A stretch of DNA of 64,000 nucleotides from CAWBAT01 sp963810905 (GCA_963810905.1 CAWEPG010000002.1:744001-808000); one strand, 5' to 3'. Positions 49,959 to 58,963 are shown, counted from the stretch's first letter. The notes: generated by a model from the sequence alone, not told the origin. A program made the numbers and translations.

Positions 49959-50894
49959 ATGGAAACGGTCATTAACGCTGAAAAAATTCAAAGGCTACTC
50001 GTTCGTGGAACCAACTGGGTAGGGGATTCCGTTATGTCTCTGCCTGCACTGGATCGAATTCGGAGGGGATTTCCAAGGGCTCATATTACTCTGATGGTGC
50101 TTCCATGGGTCAGTGGCATTTATGAAGATTGTGAACTGGTGGATGAGGTTTTGCTCTATGACCGCCAGGAGAAGCATCGTGGGTTTGGTGGAAGACTCAA
50201 ACTCATTCAACAGTTGCGGGCCAGGAAATTTGAAGCCATCGTCCTGTTTCAGAATGCTTTTGAGGCGGCACTCCTTGCAAACTTGGCAAAGATCCCGCTG
50301 CGGATTGGGTATCGCCGGGATGCACGAGGCTGGCTCTTGTCTCATTCGTTGACGATCGATCCCCGCCTCAAGAACCTGCATCAAAGCTACTATTATCTGG
50401 ATCTGGTGGAGCGGCTACTGGGCTGCACTCGCACGATCGAATCGGTCTCCTCTTCGAATGTTCCGCTTCCTTTGGAACTTCCACCCGGCCAGTGGCTCAA
50501 GATCAGTTCTCCGCGGAAAGAGAGTGCTCGACGGCTTCTTCTCGAGGAGGGTATCAGCGGTCGGAAGCCAATTGTGGGAGTGAATCCAGGGGCTTCTTTC
50601 GGCTCAGCCAAGCGATGGCCTAAGGAACGTTATGCGGAGCTGCTCGATCAACTGGCCAATGAGCAGGAAGACCGATATTGTCATTTTTGGCTCTCCGGCA
50701 GAAGTCACCATAGCCAAGGCCATTGCCGTAGGGATGCGCCATCCCCCCGTAATCCTCTCCGGGAGAACAACCCTTTCCGAGCTGATTGCGCTCATCTCCT
50801 GCTGCGATTTATTCATCACCAACGATTCGGGCCCAATGCATTTGGCCGCCGCCCTGCAAATTCCGATGTTGGCTATTTTTGGGCCTACCGATGA
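49959..50894 (+). CDS. waaF: Heptosyltransferase II-like (GT9), N-terminal part of a frameshifted gene
   Basis: GT9 glycosyltransferase adding heptose to the inner core. RLLVRGTNWVGDSVMSLPAL (WaaF-type N-terminus), ALLANLAKIPLRIGYRRDARGWLL and VGVNPGASFGSAKRWPKERYAELL are natural. After NEQED the frame leaves the family; removing one C from CC at 50672-50673 continues with DIVIFGSPAEV. Intact gene 49959-51063, about 367 residues. Between lpxK and gmhB. Confidence 0.9.
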   Translation: METVINAEKIQRLLVRGTNWVGDSVMSLPALDRIRRGFPRAHITLMVLPWVSGIYEDCELVDEVLLYDRQEKHRGFGGRLKLIQQLRARKFEAIVLFQNAFEAALLANLAKIPLRIGYRRDARGWLLSHSLTIDPRLKNLHQSYYYLDLVERLLGCTRTIESVSSSNVPLPLELPPGQWLKISSPRKESARRLLLEEGISGRKPIVGVNPGASFGSAKRWPKERYAELLDQLANEQEDRYCHFWLSGRSHHSQGHCRRDAPSPRNPLRENNPFRADCAHLLLRFIHHQRFGPNAFGRRPANSDVGYFWAYR

Positions 50895-51063
50895 AATCGC
50901 AACGGGTCCTAAGAGTGTTAAGGCTGTGGTGATAAAGAAAAAAGTTGAATGCAGCCCGTGCCTTCTGCGAGAATGCCCGATCGATCATAGATGCATGACA
51001 AGGATTTCGGTTGAGGAAGTTTACTCCCATGCAATTCAGCAACTTCAAAAAATAAGTGCGTAG
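50671..51063 (+). CDS. waaF: Heptosyltransferase II-like (GT9), C-terminal part
   Basis: The ADP-heptose-binding half: DIVIFGSPAEVTIAKAIA, LSGRTTLSELIALISCCDLF (the G-R-T-x-L-x-E-L-x-A-L-I motif of WaaF), ITNDSGPMHLAAAL and IFGPTDEIATGP, then a cysteine pair (CSPCLLRECPIDHRC) common in heptosyltransferases. It ends normally 38 bases before gmhB. Confidence 0.9.
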   Translation, partial: TDIVIFGSPAEVTIAKAIAVGMRHPPVILSGRTTLSELIALISCCDLFITNDSGPMHLAAALQIPMLAIFGPTDEIATGPKSVKAVVIKKKVECSPCLLRECPIDHRCMTRISVEEVYSHAIQQLQKISA

Positions 51064-51101
51064 CCTCTCCGTTCTTATCCTGAGTTTTTCCTGATTCTCA
51101 A

Positions 51102-51677
51102 ATGCAAAATGTCGGGGTCTTCATCGACCGGGACGGAACTATTAGCGAGGAAGTCGGTTACATCAATCATCCGTCCCGTTTTCAGGTTTATCCCTGGTCC
51201 GGAGAAGCCATTCGTAACCTGAACCTCAAAGGATTGAAAGCCATTGTTGTCACAAACCAGGCGGGTGTCGCGAGGGGATATTTTGAAGAAGGTCTGATTC
51301 ATGAAGTGCACCAGAAGCTGCGCGATGAACTGAATCGATCCGGTGCCTACCTGGATGCTATTTACTATTGCCCACACCATCCTTCCTCTGGAAATCCCCC
51401 CTACCGGCTGGATTGCGACTGCCGCAAGCCTAAACCCGGGATGCTTCTCCGGGCCGCACTTGAATTTGAGATCGACCTGAAGGGTTCGTTCATGATCGGA
51501 GACCGTTACAGCGATATCGAATTAGCTCACAACGCCGGAACCAAATCTATTTTTGTCTTATCCGGCTATGGTTTGGGTGAATTTGAGTACCATCGACAGG
51601 ACTGGAAAGTCCAGCCGGACTGGGTTGCGAAAAACCTGCTCGAGGCCACTGAGATCATCTTGAAACAAAGCCGGTGA
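51102..51677 (+). CDS. gmhB: D-glycero-D-manno-heptose-1,7-bisphosphate 7-phosphatase
   Basis: HAD phosphatase of ADP-heptose synthesis, 191 residues. Nucleophile motif VGVFIDRDGTISEE (D-x-D-G-T), TNQAGVARGYF, the zinc loop CPHHPSSGNPPYRLDCDCRK with three or four Cys/His ligands, and FMIGDRYSDIELAHNAGTKS (motifs III/IV). It follows waaF and overlaps rfaE1 by 4 bases, fitting a biosynthetic operon. Confidence 0.93.
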   Translation: MQNVGVFIDRDGTISEEVGYINHPSRFQVYPWSGEAIRNLNLKGLKAIVVTNQAGVARGYFEEGLIHEVHQKLRDELNRSGAYLDAIYYCPHHPSSGNPPYRLDCDCRKPKPGMLLRAALEFEIDLKGSFMIGDRYSDIELAHNAGTKSIFVLSGYGLGEFEYHRQDWKVQPDWVAKNLLEATEIILKQSR

Positions 51678-52735
51678 AATGCCCGCCGGTCACGGCCAAT
51701 ATGGGGATCGTAAAAATGGGAAGAAAATTAAGAGATCAATATCTGGATCTGATTGGCCGATTTCGTGGCTGCCCCATCGCGGTTTACGGCGATCTGGTTG
51801 CGGACGAATTTGTGTATGGCGAGATCTCCCGCATCTCAAGAGAAGCTCCTGTTCTGATCCTCCGGCACAAAGAATCTCGGATTGTCCCCGGAGGAGGAGC
51901 CAATGCAGTAAACAATCTCCGTGCACTCGGGGCTTTGCCCGTTCCTGTGGGAGTCCTCGGGCTAGACATCGCGGGGCAAGAATTACGCAACCATTTTTCG
52001 AGCCTGAAAATTCAACTCTCCCTTCTGCAACAGTTCGGAGAGTACCAAACCCCAACCAAGACTCGTTATTCAGCAGGTTCTGTCCATTCTTCGCGACAGC
52101 AGGTCTTACGGATCGATAAGGAAACGGTCTTTCAACACACGGCAAAGACTCAAACAATTACGCTTAGACTGCTCGAGCGCGCACTCAAAGATTGTCGTGG
52201 GATCTTGATCTCTGACTATGGGTTTGGCTTCGTTTCGCCACAAATCGTACGTGCGATGTCCCAGAGGAATAAGCGGAATTTACTGATTACCCTGGATTCG
52301 CGCTTTAATTTATTAGACTTTCAAGGACTTACCGCCGCCACTCCCAATGAGCCGGAGGTGGAGGCTTCTTTGGGTATCAAGATTGGAACGAACACTGCGT
52401 TGTTGGAACTTTCAGGTCGCAAACTCTTAAGAAAACTGAAGATGAGCGCCCTTCTGATCACACGGGGAAGAGACGGAATGGCGCTGTTTGAGTCTGGCAA
52501 GAAGTCAGTTCACATCCCCATCTTTGGAACTGATGAAATTGCAGACGTGACAGGAGCCGGTGACACAGTGATCGCTGTTTTTACCCTCGCACTAGCAGTC
52601 GGCGCGAGTTTCCCTGAAGCCGCAAGACTTTCAAACTATGCCGGTGGGATCGTGGTCATGAAACACGGGACGGCAACTGTTTCTCTCGACGAACTTCGAC
52701 AAGCAATCCTTGAGGACCAAGCACTACAGGGTTAA
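51674..52735 (+). CDS. rfaE1: D-glycero-D-manno-heptose-7-phosphate kinase (RfaE domain I, PfkB family)
   Basis: Ribokinase-fold kinase that makes heptose-1,7-bisphosphate. VYGDLVADEFVYGEISRISRE AP-type opening, VPGGGANAVNNLRALGALP (substrate glycines), SRQQVLRIDKE, ATPNEPEVEASLG and the anion hole ADVTGAGDTVIAVFTLAL with catalytic Asp. The GTG at 51674 overlaps the gmhB stop; ATG 51716 (MGRKLRDQYLDL) is an equally good start. The kinase and nucleotidyltransferase are separate genes here, not fused as in E. coli HldE. Confidence 0.92.
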   Translation: MKCPPVTANMGIVKMGRKLRDQYLDLIGRFRGCPIAVYGDLVADEFVYGEISRISREAPVLILRHKESRIVPGGGANAVNNLRALGALPVPVGVLGLDIAGQELRNHFSSLKIQLSLLQQFGEYQTPTKTRYSAGSVHSSRQQVLRIDKETVFQHTAKTQTITLRLLERALKDCRGILISDYGFGFVSPQIVRAMSQRNKRNLLITLDSRFNLLDFQGLTAATPNEPEVEASLGIKIGTNTALLELSGRKLLRKLKMSALLITRGRDGMALFESGKKSVHIPIFGTDEIADVTGAGDTVIAVFTLALAVGASFPEAARLSNYAGGIVVMKHGTATVSLDELRQAILEDQALQG

Positions 52736-52759
52736 CGGTTCGAGACTCCAGACAACTTC

Positions 52760-53272
52760 GTGAAAACAAGAAAAAAAATCGTTTCCATTGAAGAGCTCCA
52801 AATCATCGCTGCGGAGCTGAAGCAACTCAGGAAAATAATCGTTTTGGCCAATGGTTGTTTTGACCTCCTGCATGTCGGACACGTCCGTTACCTAGAGGGA
52901 GCGAAGCAAATGGGAGATGTGTTAATCGTTGGACTCAACAATGACTCCTCGGTTCGAACCCTCAAAGGACCTGGACGTCCAGTGATGCCAGATCATGAAC
53001 GAGCCGAAATTTTAGCGGCTTTTTCTTGTGTTGATTATGTCGTCATTTTTGATGACCTTACAGCAGAGAATGTGTTATCCCGTCTCCAGCCGGATGTCCA
53101 TTGCAAGGGGACTGACTATACAACCGAGACCGTTCCGGAACGAGAAGTTGTGAGAGCCTACGGAGGGCGAGTGGCTATAGTAGGCGACCCCAAGAGCCAC
53201 TCAACGAGGGATTTAATCCGTTCTCTAGAGCCTCAACAAGGAGCAGACCTATCGGACGAGACCAAGTTATGA
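52760..53272 (+). CDS. rfaE2: D-glycero-beta-D-manno-heptose 1-phosphate adenylyltransferase (RfaE domain II)
   Basis: Nucleotidyltransferase forming ADP-heptose. 170 residues: VLANGCFDLLHVGHVRYLEGA with the H-x-G-H site, GLNNDSSVRTLKGPGRPV, VDYVVIFDDLTAENVLSRLQ and CKGTDYTTETVPE. GTG 52760 starts it, 24 bases after rfaE1. The ATGA overlap with the next gene suggests coupled translation. Confidence 0.93.
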   Translation: MKTRKKIVSIEELQIIAAELKQLRKIIVLANGCFDLLHVGHVRYLEGAKQMGDVLIVGLNNDSSVRTLKGPGRPVMPDHERAEILAAFSCVDYVVIFDDLTAENVLSRLQPDVHCKGTDYTTETVPEREVVRAYGGRVAIVGDPKSHSTRDLIRSLEPQQGADLSDETKL

Positions 53273-54339
53273 TGAGTCCAGGGCTTCATCGTTTTTTGAT
53301 CATCAAACTCAGTTCCATTGGAGATGTGGTTCACACATTGCCTGCCCTGGCTACTCTGAAGCGAACTTTCCCGGATGCCGAGGTGGACTGGTTAGTCGAG
53401 AAAAAGGCGCGCATTGTTCTGGAAGGAAACTCATGCATCCATGAAATAATCGAAGCGGATACTCATCGTTGGAGAAAATCCTGGTGGACCGCAGGAGTGT
53501 TGAGAGAGTTAATATCCCTCCTTCACCGGCTACGCGCCAGAAAATATGATGTGGCTATCGATTTTCAGGGCCTGTGGAAATCCGCCGCTTTGGGATATTT
53601 TTCCAACTCGCAATTCTTCTTGGGATTTGACACCAATGCGTTAAAAGAGCCGGGCTGCCGCGTATTTTACAAAAGAAGAATTTCTCCCTCACCGCAGTCA
53701 ATCCATGTCGTAGAAAAATACTTGGACTTGGTTCGAAGCTTGGGGGATGTCACACCCACCTATGATTTCGACTTGAATGTCTCGGAAGCCGATGAGCATT
53801 ACATTTCTGAGCAGCTAATTTCGCACGGAATCCAAGAGTTTGTTATTCTCAACCCCGGTGGGGGATGGGTCACCAAAAACTGGCTCCCGGAGAATTATGC
53901 TGCGTTGCATGATAAGCTGCATCGGACGCAAGGACTGGAAAGCGTTGTAACCTGGGGACCTGGAGAGGAATCGCTAGTGGAGAGAATGGTCGGGTGCTGC
54001 AAGGAAAAGCCTCCGGCGAGATTCCCCACAACCATCCCTCAGTTTATTGCCCTGGCCCGAAAAGCGAGACTATTTGTGGGAGGGGACACGGGACCCTTGC
54101 ACATTGCCGCCGCATGTGGCACTCCAGTCGTTGGCATTTACGGTCCCACCGGCCCTGCCAGAAATGGCCCTTTTGGCCAGGAAGAATGGGTAGCGTGGGA
54201 GAATGTCCCTTGTGGCCCCTGCTATCTACGCAGCTGTGAAATTTACCATAATGAGTGCTTACGGAAGATTGATGTGGAACGGGTCTTCAACCTCATCTTG
54301 GGTCGTATGAAATTGAATATCCAGCGGGGGTTGTGTTGA
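53269..54339 (+). CDS. waaC: Heptosyltransferase I-like (GT9, WaaC)
   Basis: Adds the first heptose to Kdo. 356 residues: RFLIIKLSSIGDVVHTLPAL (WaaC-type N-terminus), YDVAIDFQGLWKSAALGYFS, VILNPGGGWVTKNWLPENYAALH, FVGGDTGPLHIAAACGTPVVG (donor site) and IYGPTGPARNGPFG. A C-P-C pair (VPCGPCYL) near the C-terminus as in other members. Start ATG 53269 overlaps the rfaE2 stop. Last clearly LPS-related gene of the cluster. Confidence 0.92.
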   Translation: MMSPGLHRFLIIKLSSIGDVVHTLPALATLKRTFPDAEVDWLVEKKARIVLEGNSCIHEIIEADTHRWRKSWWTAGVLRELISLLHRLRARKYDVAIDFQGLWKSAALGYFSNSQFFLGFDTNALKEPGCRVFYKRRISPSPQSIHVVEKYLDLVRSLGDVTPTYDFDLNVSEADEHYISEQLISHGIQEFVILNPGGGWVTKNWLPENYAALHDKLHRTQGLESVVTWGPGEESLVERMVGCCKEKPPARFPTTIPQFIALARKARLFVGGDTGPLHIAAACGTPVVGIYGPTGPARNGPFGQEEWVAWENVPCGPCYLRSCEIYHNECLRKIDVERVFNLILGRMKLNIQRGLC

Positions 54340-54869
54340 GGGATGTGATCTCAAGAATTAGGGTCCCAGCCGGCTTCGTGATGGCGGTTCTCTATTTTTA
54401 TGTGTGCCAGCCAACTCCCCTCAGTCTCACTTGGGGCTGTTCGATCGCACTAGTCGGGATAATCTTGCGGGCCTGGGCATCGGGTCACTTGCACAAGAAT
54501 CAGAGTGTCGCGACCTCGGGAGCTTATGCTTTTACACGGAACCCACTTTATCTGGGAAGCCTCATTATCGGTGTGGGTTTTTGCCTGGTCACACGGAGTT
54601 ATAGTTTTACTGCAGTCTTCATCATCTTATTTGCTGTATCCTATTTCCCTGTGATGCTGCAAGAAAAAGAGTACCTGAGGTCAACGTTTGGCAGCGATTA
54701 CGCCCAATATGAGGCGGGCGTTCCCTTATTCTTTCCACGGTTGACCCCATCCAAATACAGCCCAGGCCATTTCAACTTTCAGCAGTACCTTGCCAATAAG
54801 GAATACAAAGCATTGCTTGGATATCTTGGCGCTTTGGTGTTGCTCCTCTTAAAAATGAGAATATCCTGA
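54333..54869 (+). CDS. Isoprenylcysteine carboxyl methyltransferase-like membrane protein
   Basis: 178 residues, about four helices. The ICMT/phospholipid methyltransferase signature GAYAFTRNPLYLGSLIIGVG is followed by MLQEKEYLRSTFGSDYAQYEAGVPLFFP (family E-E-x-x-L-x-x-x-F-G-x-x-Y-x-x-Y). Probably methylates a lipid or prenyl group. GTG 54333 overlaps the waaC stop by 7 bases. Probably cotranscribed with the LPS cluster and the DUF3108 gene after it. Confidence 0.85.
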   Translation: MLRDVISRIRVPAGFVMAVLYFYVCQPTPLSLTWGCSIALVGIILRAWASGHLHKNQSVATSGAYAFTRNPLYLGSLIIGVGFCLVTRSYSFTAVFIILFAVSYFPVMLQEKEYLRSTFGSDYAQYEAGVPLFFPRLTPSKYSPGHFNFQQYLANKEYKALLGYLGALVLLLLKMRIS

Positions 54870-54876
54870 CTAACTC

Positions 54877-55725
54877 ATGATGGCTTTTTCTAACAATCGA
54901 TTGTGCTTCATGAGTGCCTCCCTACTTGTCGGCTTGCTGTTTTTGTTCAAACCGCTTAAGGGTGTCGAATTTCAACCGACTGTAATCCCGATCTCTGACA
55001 AACCATCGTCTCCCCCCTCTGCTCTCCCATTTGAAGTAGGCGAAAAACTCTCCTATGATGTCTACTGGAAAATTTTTGATGCCGGCACAGCCACCATGGT
55101 ACTGGTTGACCGGGTGTGGTACCAGAATGAAGAAATGTATAAGGTTAACGCGGTTGTCCGTTCTGCGGGGATTGTCTCGAGCCTTTTCAAAGTCGTAGAC
55201 GTTTTCGAATCCTTTTTTCATACGAAGGAACTTTGTTCATACCGCATCATGAAAGACCTTCTGGAAGGCAGACGTCACCGCAGTACGGTAGTGACCTTTG
55301 ACCAACGATCCTTGACAGCTCTCATGGAAGACAAAGACCTTACGAAACCCGAATCGGGGATCAAGCGCGTCGAAAGTTCTATTCCCGGCTGTGTGCAGGA
55401 TGTCATCTCGGCTCTTTACGTCGTTCGGACGAAGAACCTCAAGGTGGGAGAGTCGATTCACTTCCCGATCAGCGACGGCGGACGCACTTACGACGTCTAC
55501 GTAGAGATTCAGGCTCAGGAAGAAATTCGAACTCCAGTGGGTACTTTCCAAACCCTTCGGCTGGAACCCAGAGTGTTTGACGGGCTATTCAAGAGCCGGG
55601 GACGGCTTTTTGTCTGGGTGACCAATGATCATGTGAAAATGCCCGTTCAATTGAAAGCTCGAATGAATATTGGCACCATCACCGCAGCTTTGTCACAAGT
55701 CAGTAAGATCACTCCAGCACATTAG
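54877..55725 (+). CDS. DUF3108 family secreted protein
   Basis: 282 residues with a signal peptide (RLCFMSASLLVGLLFLFKPLKG). DUF3108 pattern: LPFEVGEKLSYDVYWKIFDAG, then VDVFESFFHTKEL, LYVVRTKNLKVGESIHFPI and RLFVWVTNDHVKMPVQL. Function unknown; members are periplasmic and often sit near LPS or envelope genes, as here. Seven bases after the ICMT-like gene. Confidence 0.86.
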   Translation: MMAFSNNRLCFMSASLLVGLLFLFKPLKGVEFQPTVIPISDKPSSPPSALPFEVGEKLSYDVYWKIFDAGTATMVLVDRVWYQNEEMYKVNAVVRSAGIVSSLFKVVDVFESFFHTKELCSYRIMKDLLEGRRHRSTVVTFDQRSLTALMEDKDLTKPESGIKRVESSIPGCVQDVISALYVVRTKNLKVGESIHFPISDGGRTYDVYVEIQAQEEIRTPVGTFQTLRLEPRVFDGLFKSRGRLFVWVTNDHVKMPVQLKARMNIGTITAALSQVSKITPAH

Positions 55726-56010
55726 CGCTGCCGAAAGTAGAGATACTCCCTTTCGCAATGCAAGCACTTCACTCACGACGCTTTCGATGAGCTCAGGCCA
55801 GCCCTTCTGGCAATTTTCGATTGCCGATATCTAAACTATTTTGTTTTCATTTCGGATATCGTAACGAAAACCTTTTCACAGTCGAGTTGTTTGGTTTATC
55901 ATCATATACTTTTGAGAATCGGAGTTTAGCTTCATGGCCACTGTCCGTTTTCTGACTTTTCATGAACATGTTTTCTTCAAGATCTTATCGTTTCCATCAG
56001 GGAGTTTTTA

Positions 56011-57144
56011 ATGTCCAATTTTAGAGAGGGTCTCCAGGACATCGTGGCCGCGAGTTCTTCGATTTGTTACATCGACGGTGACCGCGGCGTCCTGTCCTAT
56101 CGCGGCATCGACATTCATGAATTGGCTGAAAAGTCGAATTTTGAGGAGGTTTGTTATCTTCTCTGGTTTGGCAGATTGCCCCTTGATCACGAATTGGCCA
56201 CGCTAGCGGCGGAAATGGGTAGAAATCGAACTCTGCCTCCGGAGATCATTGACTTCCTTCGGATGTTCCCAAAAGATGCGAACCCGATGGATATCTTGCG
56301 AACGGCAGTTTCGGCTCTCGCCTTTTATGATCCAGACCGGGAATCCGCTTCGCCCGAAGCCAATTTAAGAAAGACTTATCGGCTTACCGGACAGGTGGCT
56401 TCCATCGTGGCGGCAACCGATCGCATTCGGAAAGGGCTTAACATCATCCGTCCTGACCCTCAGCTGAGGCATGCCGCTAACTTTATCCAGATGCTGACCG
56501 GCAAGAAGCCGGATGCTACCGCCGAAAGGGCGTTAGATGTTGCTCTCATCCTGCATGCGGACCATGAGTTTAATGCTTCCACCTTTGCAGCTCGGGTGAC
56601 CGCCGCAACCTTATCCGATGTTCATTCCGCTGTCGTCTCTGCCATCGGAGCGTTGAAGGGGCCTCTCCACGGGGGCGCCAACATTGAAGTCATGCGGATG
56701 TTACTAACAATAGGGGAGCTCGCCAAAGTGGAACCCTTCATTCTCGAAACACTCGCTTCCAGGAAAAAAATTAGTGGATTTGGTCATCGTGTCTATCACA
56801 CGGAAGACCCTCGTGCGACACACCTGCGGGAAATGTCCGAGGACCTCTGCCGGAGTACCGGAAACTCAAAGTGGTTTGAAATGTCTCATCTCATTGAAAA
56901 GATCGTAAAACAAGAGAAGAAATTGAACGCCAATGTGGATTTCTATTCAGCCACGGTTTACTATACGTTGGGGATAGCGATTGATTTATTTACCCCCATT
57001 TTTGCCGTCAGTCGAATCTCGGGCTGGACGGCGCACATCATGGAACAACTGGCCAACAATCGATTGATCCGGCCGAGATCAGATTATACAGGGCCAACTT
57101 ACCCGGCACCATATCTTCCAATGGGAAAAAGGAAAGTCAGTTGA
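56011..57144 (+). CDS. gltA: Citrate synthase
   Basis: First TCA-cycle enzyme. 377 residues: GVLSYRGIDIHELAEKSNFEE, VALILHADHEFNASTFAAR (catalytic His), IGALKGPLHGGANIEVMRML, KISGFGHRVYHTEDPRA (second His) and YYTLGIAIDLFTPIFAVSR with the catalytic Asp in VDFYSA; ends in the arginine-containing RPRSDYTGP. Short, likely dimeric type. GGGAG 7 bases before ATG 56011. The next gene overlaps its stop by 4 bases. Confidence 0.95.
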   Translation: MSNFREGLQDIVAASSSICYIDGDRGVLSYRGIDIHELAEKSNFEEVCYLLWFGRLPLDHELATLAAEMGRNRTLPPEIIDFLRMFPKDANPMDILRTAVSALAFYDPDRESASPEANLRKTYRLTGQVASIVAATDRIRKGLNIIRPDPQLRHAANFIQMLTGKKPDATAERALDVALILHADHEFNASTFAARVTAATLSDVHSAVVSAIGALKGPLHGGANIEVMRMLLTIGELAKVEPFILETLASRKKISGFGHRVYHTEDPRATHLREMSEDLCRSTGNSKWFEMSHLIEKIVKQEKKLNANVDFYSATVYYTLGIAIDLFTPIFAVSRISGWTAHIMEQLANNRLIRPRSDYTGPTYPAPYLPMGKRKVS

Positions 57145-57659
57145 CAATTCGAACAATTGCCCATTCACGCCCTCTCTCAATGGCTGCGTTCATTGCTACT
57201 CTGTGGCTCCTATTTGCCTTGAGTCCAGCCTTAAACTTGCTGGCAACCTCGGAAGAAGAAGACGCCCTGACGACTCAAGAGAATGAAACCCTCGCCAAGG
57301 CTAAGGGTCCCGAGCAAAAACTGAAAGCCTATCTCGAAATCGCTTCCCATCGCCTGAAAGAGCTCATCCAATCTGCCAGCAAACAAGACAAAGAAAACAC
57401 TCCAAAGGCCGTAAGAGCTTATCAGGTGGCCTGTACCGGTGCAGAAAAATGTGTCGTCGGGGCTCTTTCTGATCCCAAGATTAGCAGGAAGATGATAGAA
57501 ACGCTCTTCAGGGCCATGCGGAGTGACAATTCCACCCTCGTTAGTGCAATGGACAAAACTCCAGATGACTTTCGACCCCAAATCGAGGCAGCCTTTAATG
57601 TCTCAACCGGTATCCAGCAAAGCATGAGCGTTAGAGGCGATCGATACGGCATCAAGTGA
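57141..57659 (+). CDS. Secreted hypothetical protein, translationally coupled to citrate synthase
   Basis: 172 residues. A TTG start at 57141 overlapping the gltA stop (TTGA) gives a normal signal peptide: TIRTIAHSRPLS charged region then MAAFIATLWLLFALSPALNLLA. ATG 57180 would lack the charged part. The mature part is helical and charged (EEEDALTTQENETLAKAKGPE, RLKELIQSASKQ, VISRK-like KISRKMIETLFRAM). No family recognised. Confidence 0.65.
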   Translation: MTIRTIAHSRPLSMAAFIATLWLLFALSPALNLLATSEEEDALTTQENETLAKAKGPEQKLKAYLEIASHRLKELIQSASKQDKENTPKAVRAYQVACTGAEKCVVGALSDPKISRKMIETLFRAMRSDNSTLVSAMDKTPDDFRPQIEAAFNVSTGIQQSMSVRGDRYGIK

Positions 57660-57675
57660 CGTTTGGGAGGGAAGA

Positions 57676-58548
57676 GTGCAGTTCTCCGACTCCCCCAGTT
57701 TCAAGAAAATTTTGCTCCTATTGGGTTTTCTTGGCGCCTTGATTTCCAACCTCCGCGCCGAATTCCTTGAGGTTGCTCCACAGGTCAAGATTTTTTATGA
57801 ATCGACCGGAGAAGGGCAACCCCTCGTTTTCATCCCCGGCTGGACGTTGACGTCTGGGATTTGGAAAGAACAGGTCAGTACTCTTTCGAAATCCTATCGC
57901 GTTATTACCATTGATCCTCGCAGTCACGGGAATTCCAGCAAGGCTGTTGCTGGAAATAGTCTTCAGCAGCACGCTAAAGATCTGAGGAAGTTAATTGAGG
58001 AACTCAATCTTAAAAGAGTCACTTTAATTGGCTGGTCGATGGGAGTCGCCACAATTCTGGAATATGTCAATCTCTACGATAATGATCGTTTGAATGCGTT
58101 GATCCTGGTGGATGGGTCACCTTGCATGCTAAAAAAAGAAGATTGGCCCTATGGAATGTCCGCTGACGAGGCCTATAAGACTTTAATGGGCTTCGAAAAC
58201 CAGCGAACGGCCCAGACAAATCAATTTGTCGACAACTTGTTTAAAACGGACCGGTCAGATTCTGAGCTGGAATGGATTGTAAACGAAGCGATGCGGACGC
58301 CCACTTCCGTAGCAACGGTTTTGGCCTACGATTATTTCTACTCGGACCGACGTCCTATCCTTTCGAAAATCAATGTCCCCACACTCCTGATCATGACCGG
58401 GGAAAATAGAGGCGCTGGTGAAAACATGAAAGGTGCGATCCTTAATTCCGAACTGAGCATTTTCGAAGGCGCGGGGCAGGCACTCTTCATGGAGGACCCC
58501 AAGAAATTTAATGACCGCGTCGCAGCTTTCCTGAAGTCAGTTCCATAA
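57676..58548 (+). CDS. Secreted alpha/beta hydrolase-like protein with altered catalytic triad
   Basis: 290 residues. Signal peptide (KKILLLLGFLGALISNLRA), then the alpha/beta-hydrolase fold: LVFIPGWTLTSGIWKEQ (oxyanion region), ITIDPRSHGNS, nucleophile elbow LIGWSMGVATI with Ser, and VPTLLIMTGEN. The usual acid position reads G-E-N rather than G-E-D, and the conserved histidine motif reads EGAGQALFMEDPKKF: Gln (CAG) replaces the catalytic His. GTG 57676 has GGGAGG 7 bases upstream. It may be a binding or non-hydrolytic member; a sequencing error at one base cannot be excluded for the Gln. Confidence 0.88.
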   Translation: MQFSDSPSFKKILLLLGFLGALISNLRAEFLEVAPQVKIFYESTGEGQPLVFIPGWTLTSGIWKEQVSTLSKSYRVITIDPRSHGNSSKAVAGNSLQQHAKDLRKLIEELNLKRVTLIGWSMGVATILEYVNLYDNDRLNALILVDGSPCMLKKEDWPYGMSADEAYKTLMGFENQRTAQTNQFVDNLFKTDRSDSELEWIVNEAMRTPTSVATVLAYDYFYSDRRPILSKINVPTLLIMTGENRGAGENMKGAILNSELSIFEGAGQALFMEDPKKFNDRVAAFLKSVP

Positions 58549-58963
58549 CAATTCATCTCGGGAAATCAGTTAAAGAAAGGGCCCTCTTTCGCGCCTCCGG
58601 TTCTCCGGTCCCCCAACCTTGCGGAACCGCTTTAAACCTTCCCTTGGGGGGAGGAGAATAACTAAAGCCCCTGAAGATTGTGGAAGGAAGCAGTTAACCC
58701 TCAGGAGAGAGTCTTTCTCATCTGCGGTAATCCTATTTGTCATAGGTCAATTCCCATTTGCCAACATTCATCTATATATACTTCTCGACGGAAAATAGGA
58801 ATTGAACGGAGAACTATGACGAATGAATCTTCTTTAAGAAACCCCTCTTGAAAGAGGCAGAGTGCTTTAGCCACTGGGGTGAGTTCCGGCAAGAACATTA
58901 GAAAATCTAAATTAAAAACGGCGGAGTATTCTTCAGATAGGATACCAAGCTTCGATATATCCT
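58549..58963. other. Intergenic, no gene recognised
   Basis: About 415 bases between the hydrolase and the oxidoreductase, both on the plus strand. It contains a C/T-rich stretch and an ATCTATATATACTT tract near 58767 that could serve as a -10 region, but no paired -35 is convincing. Confidence 0.4.
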
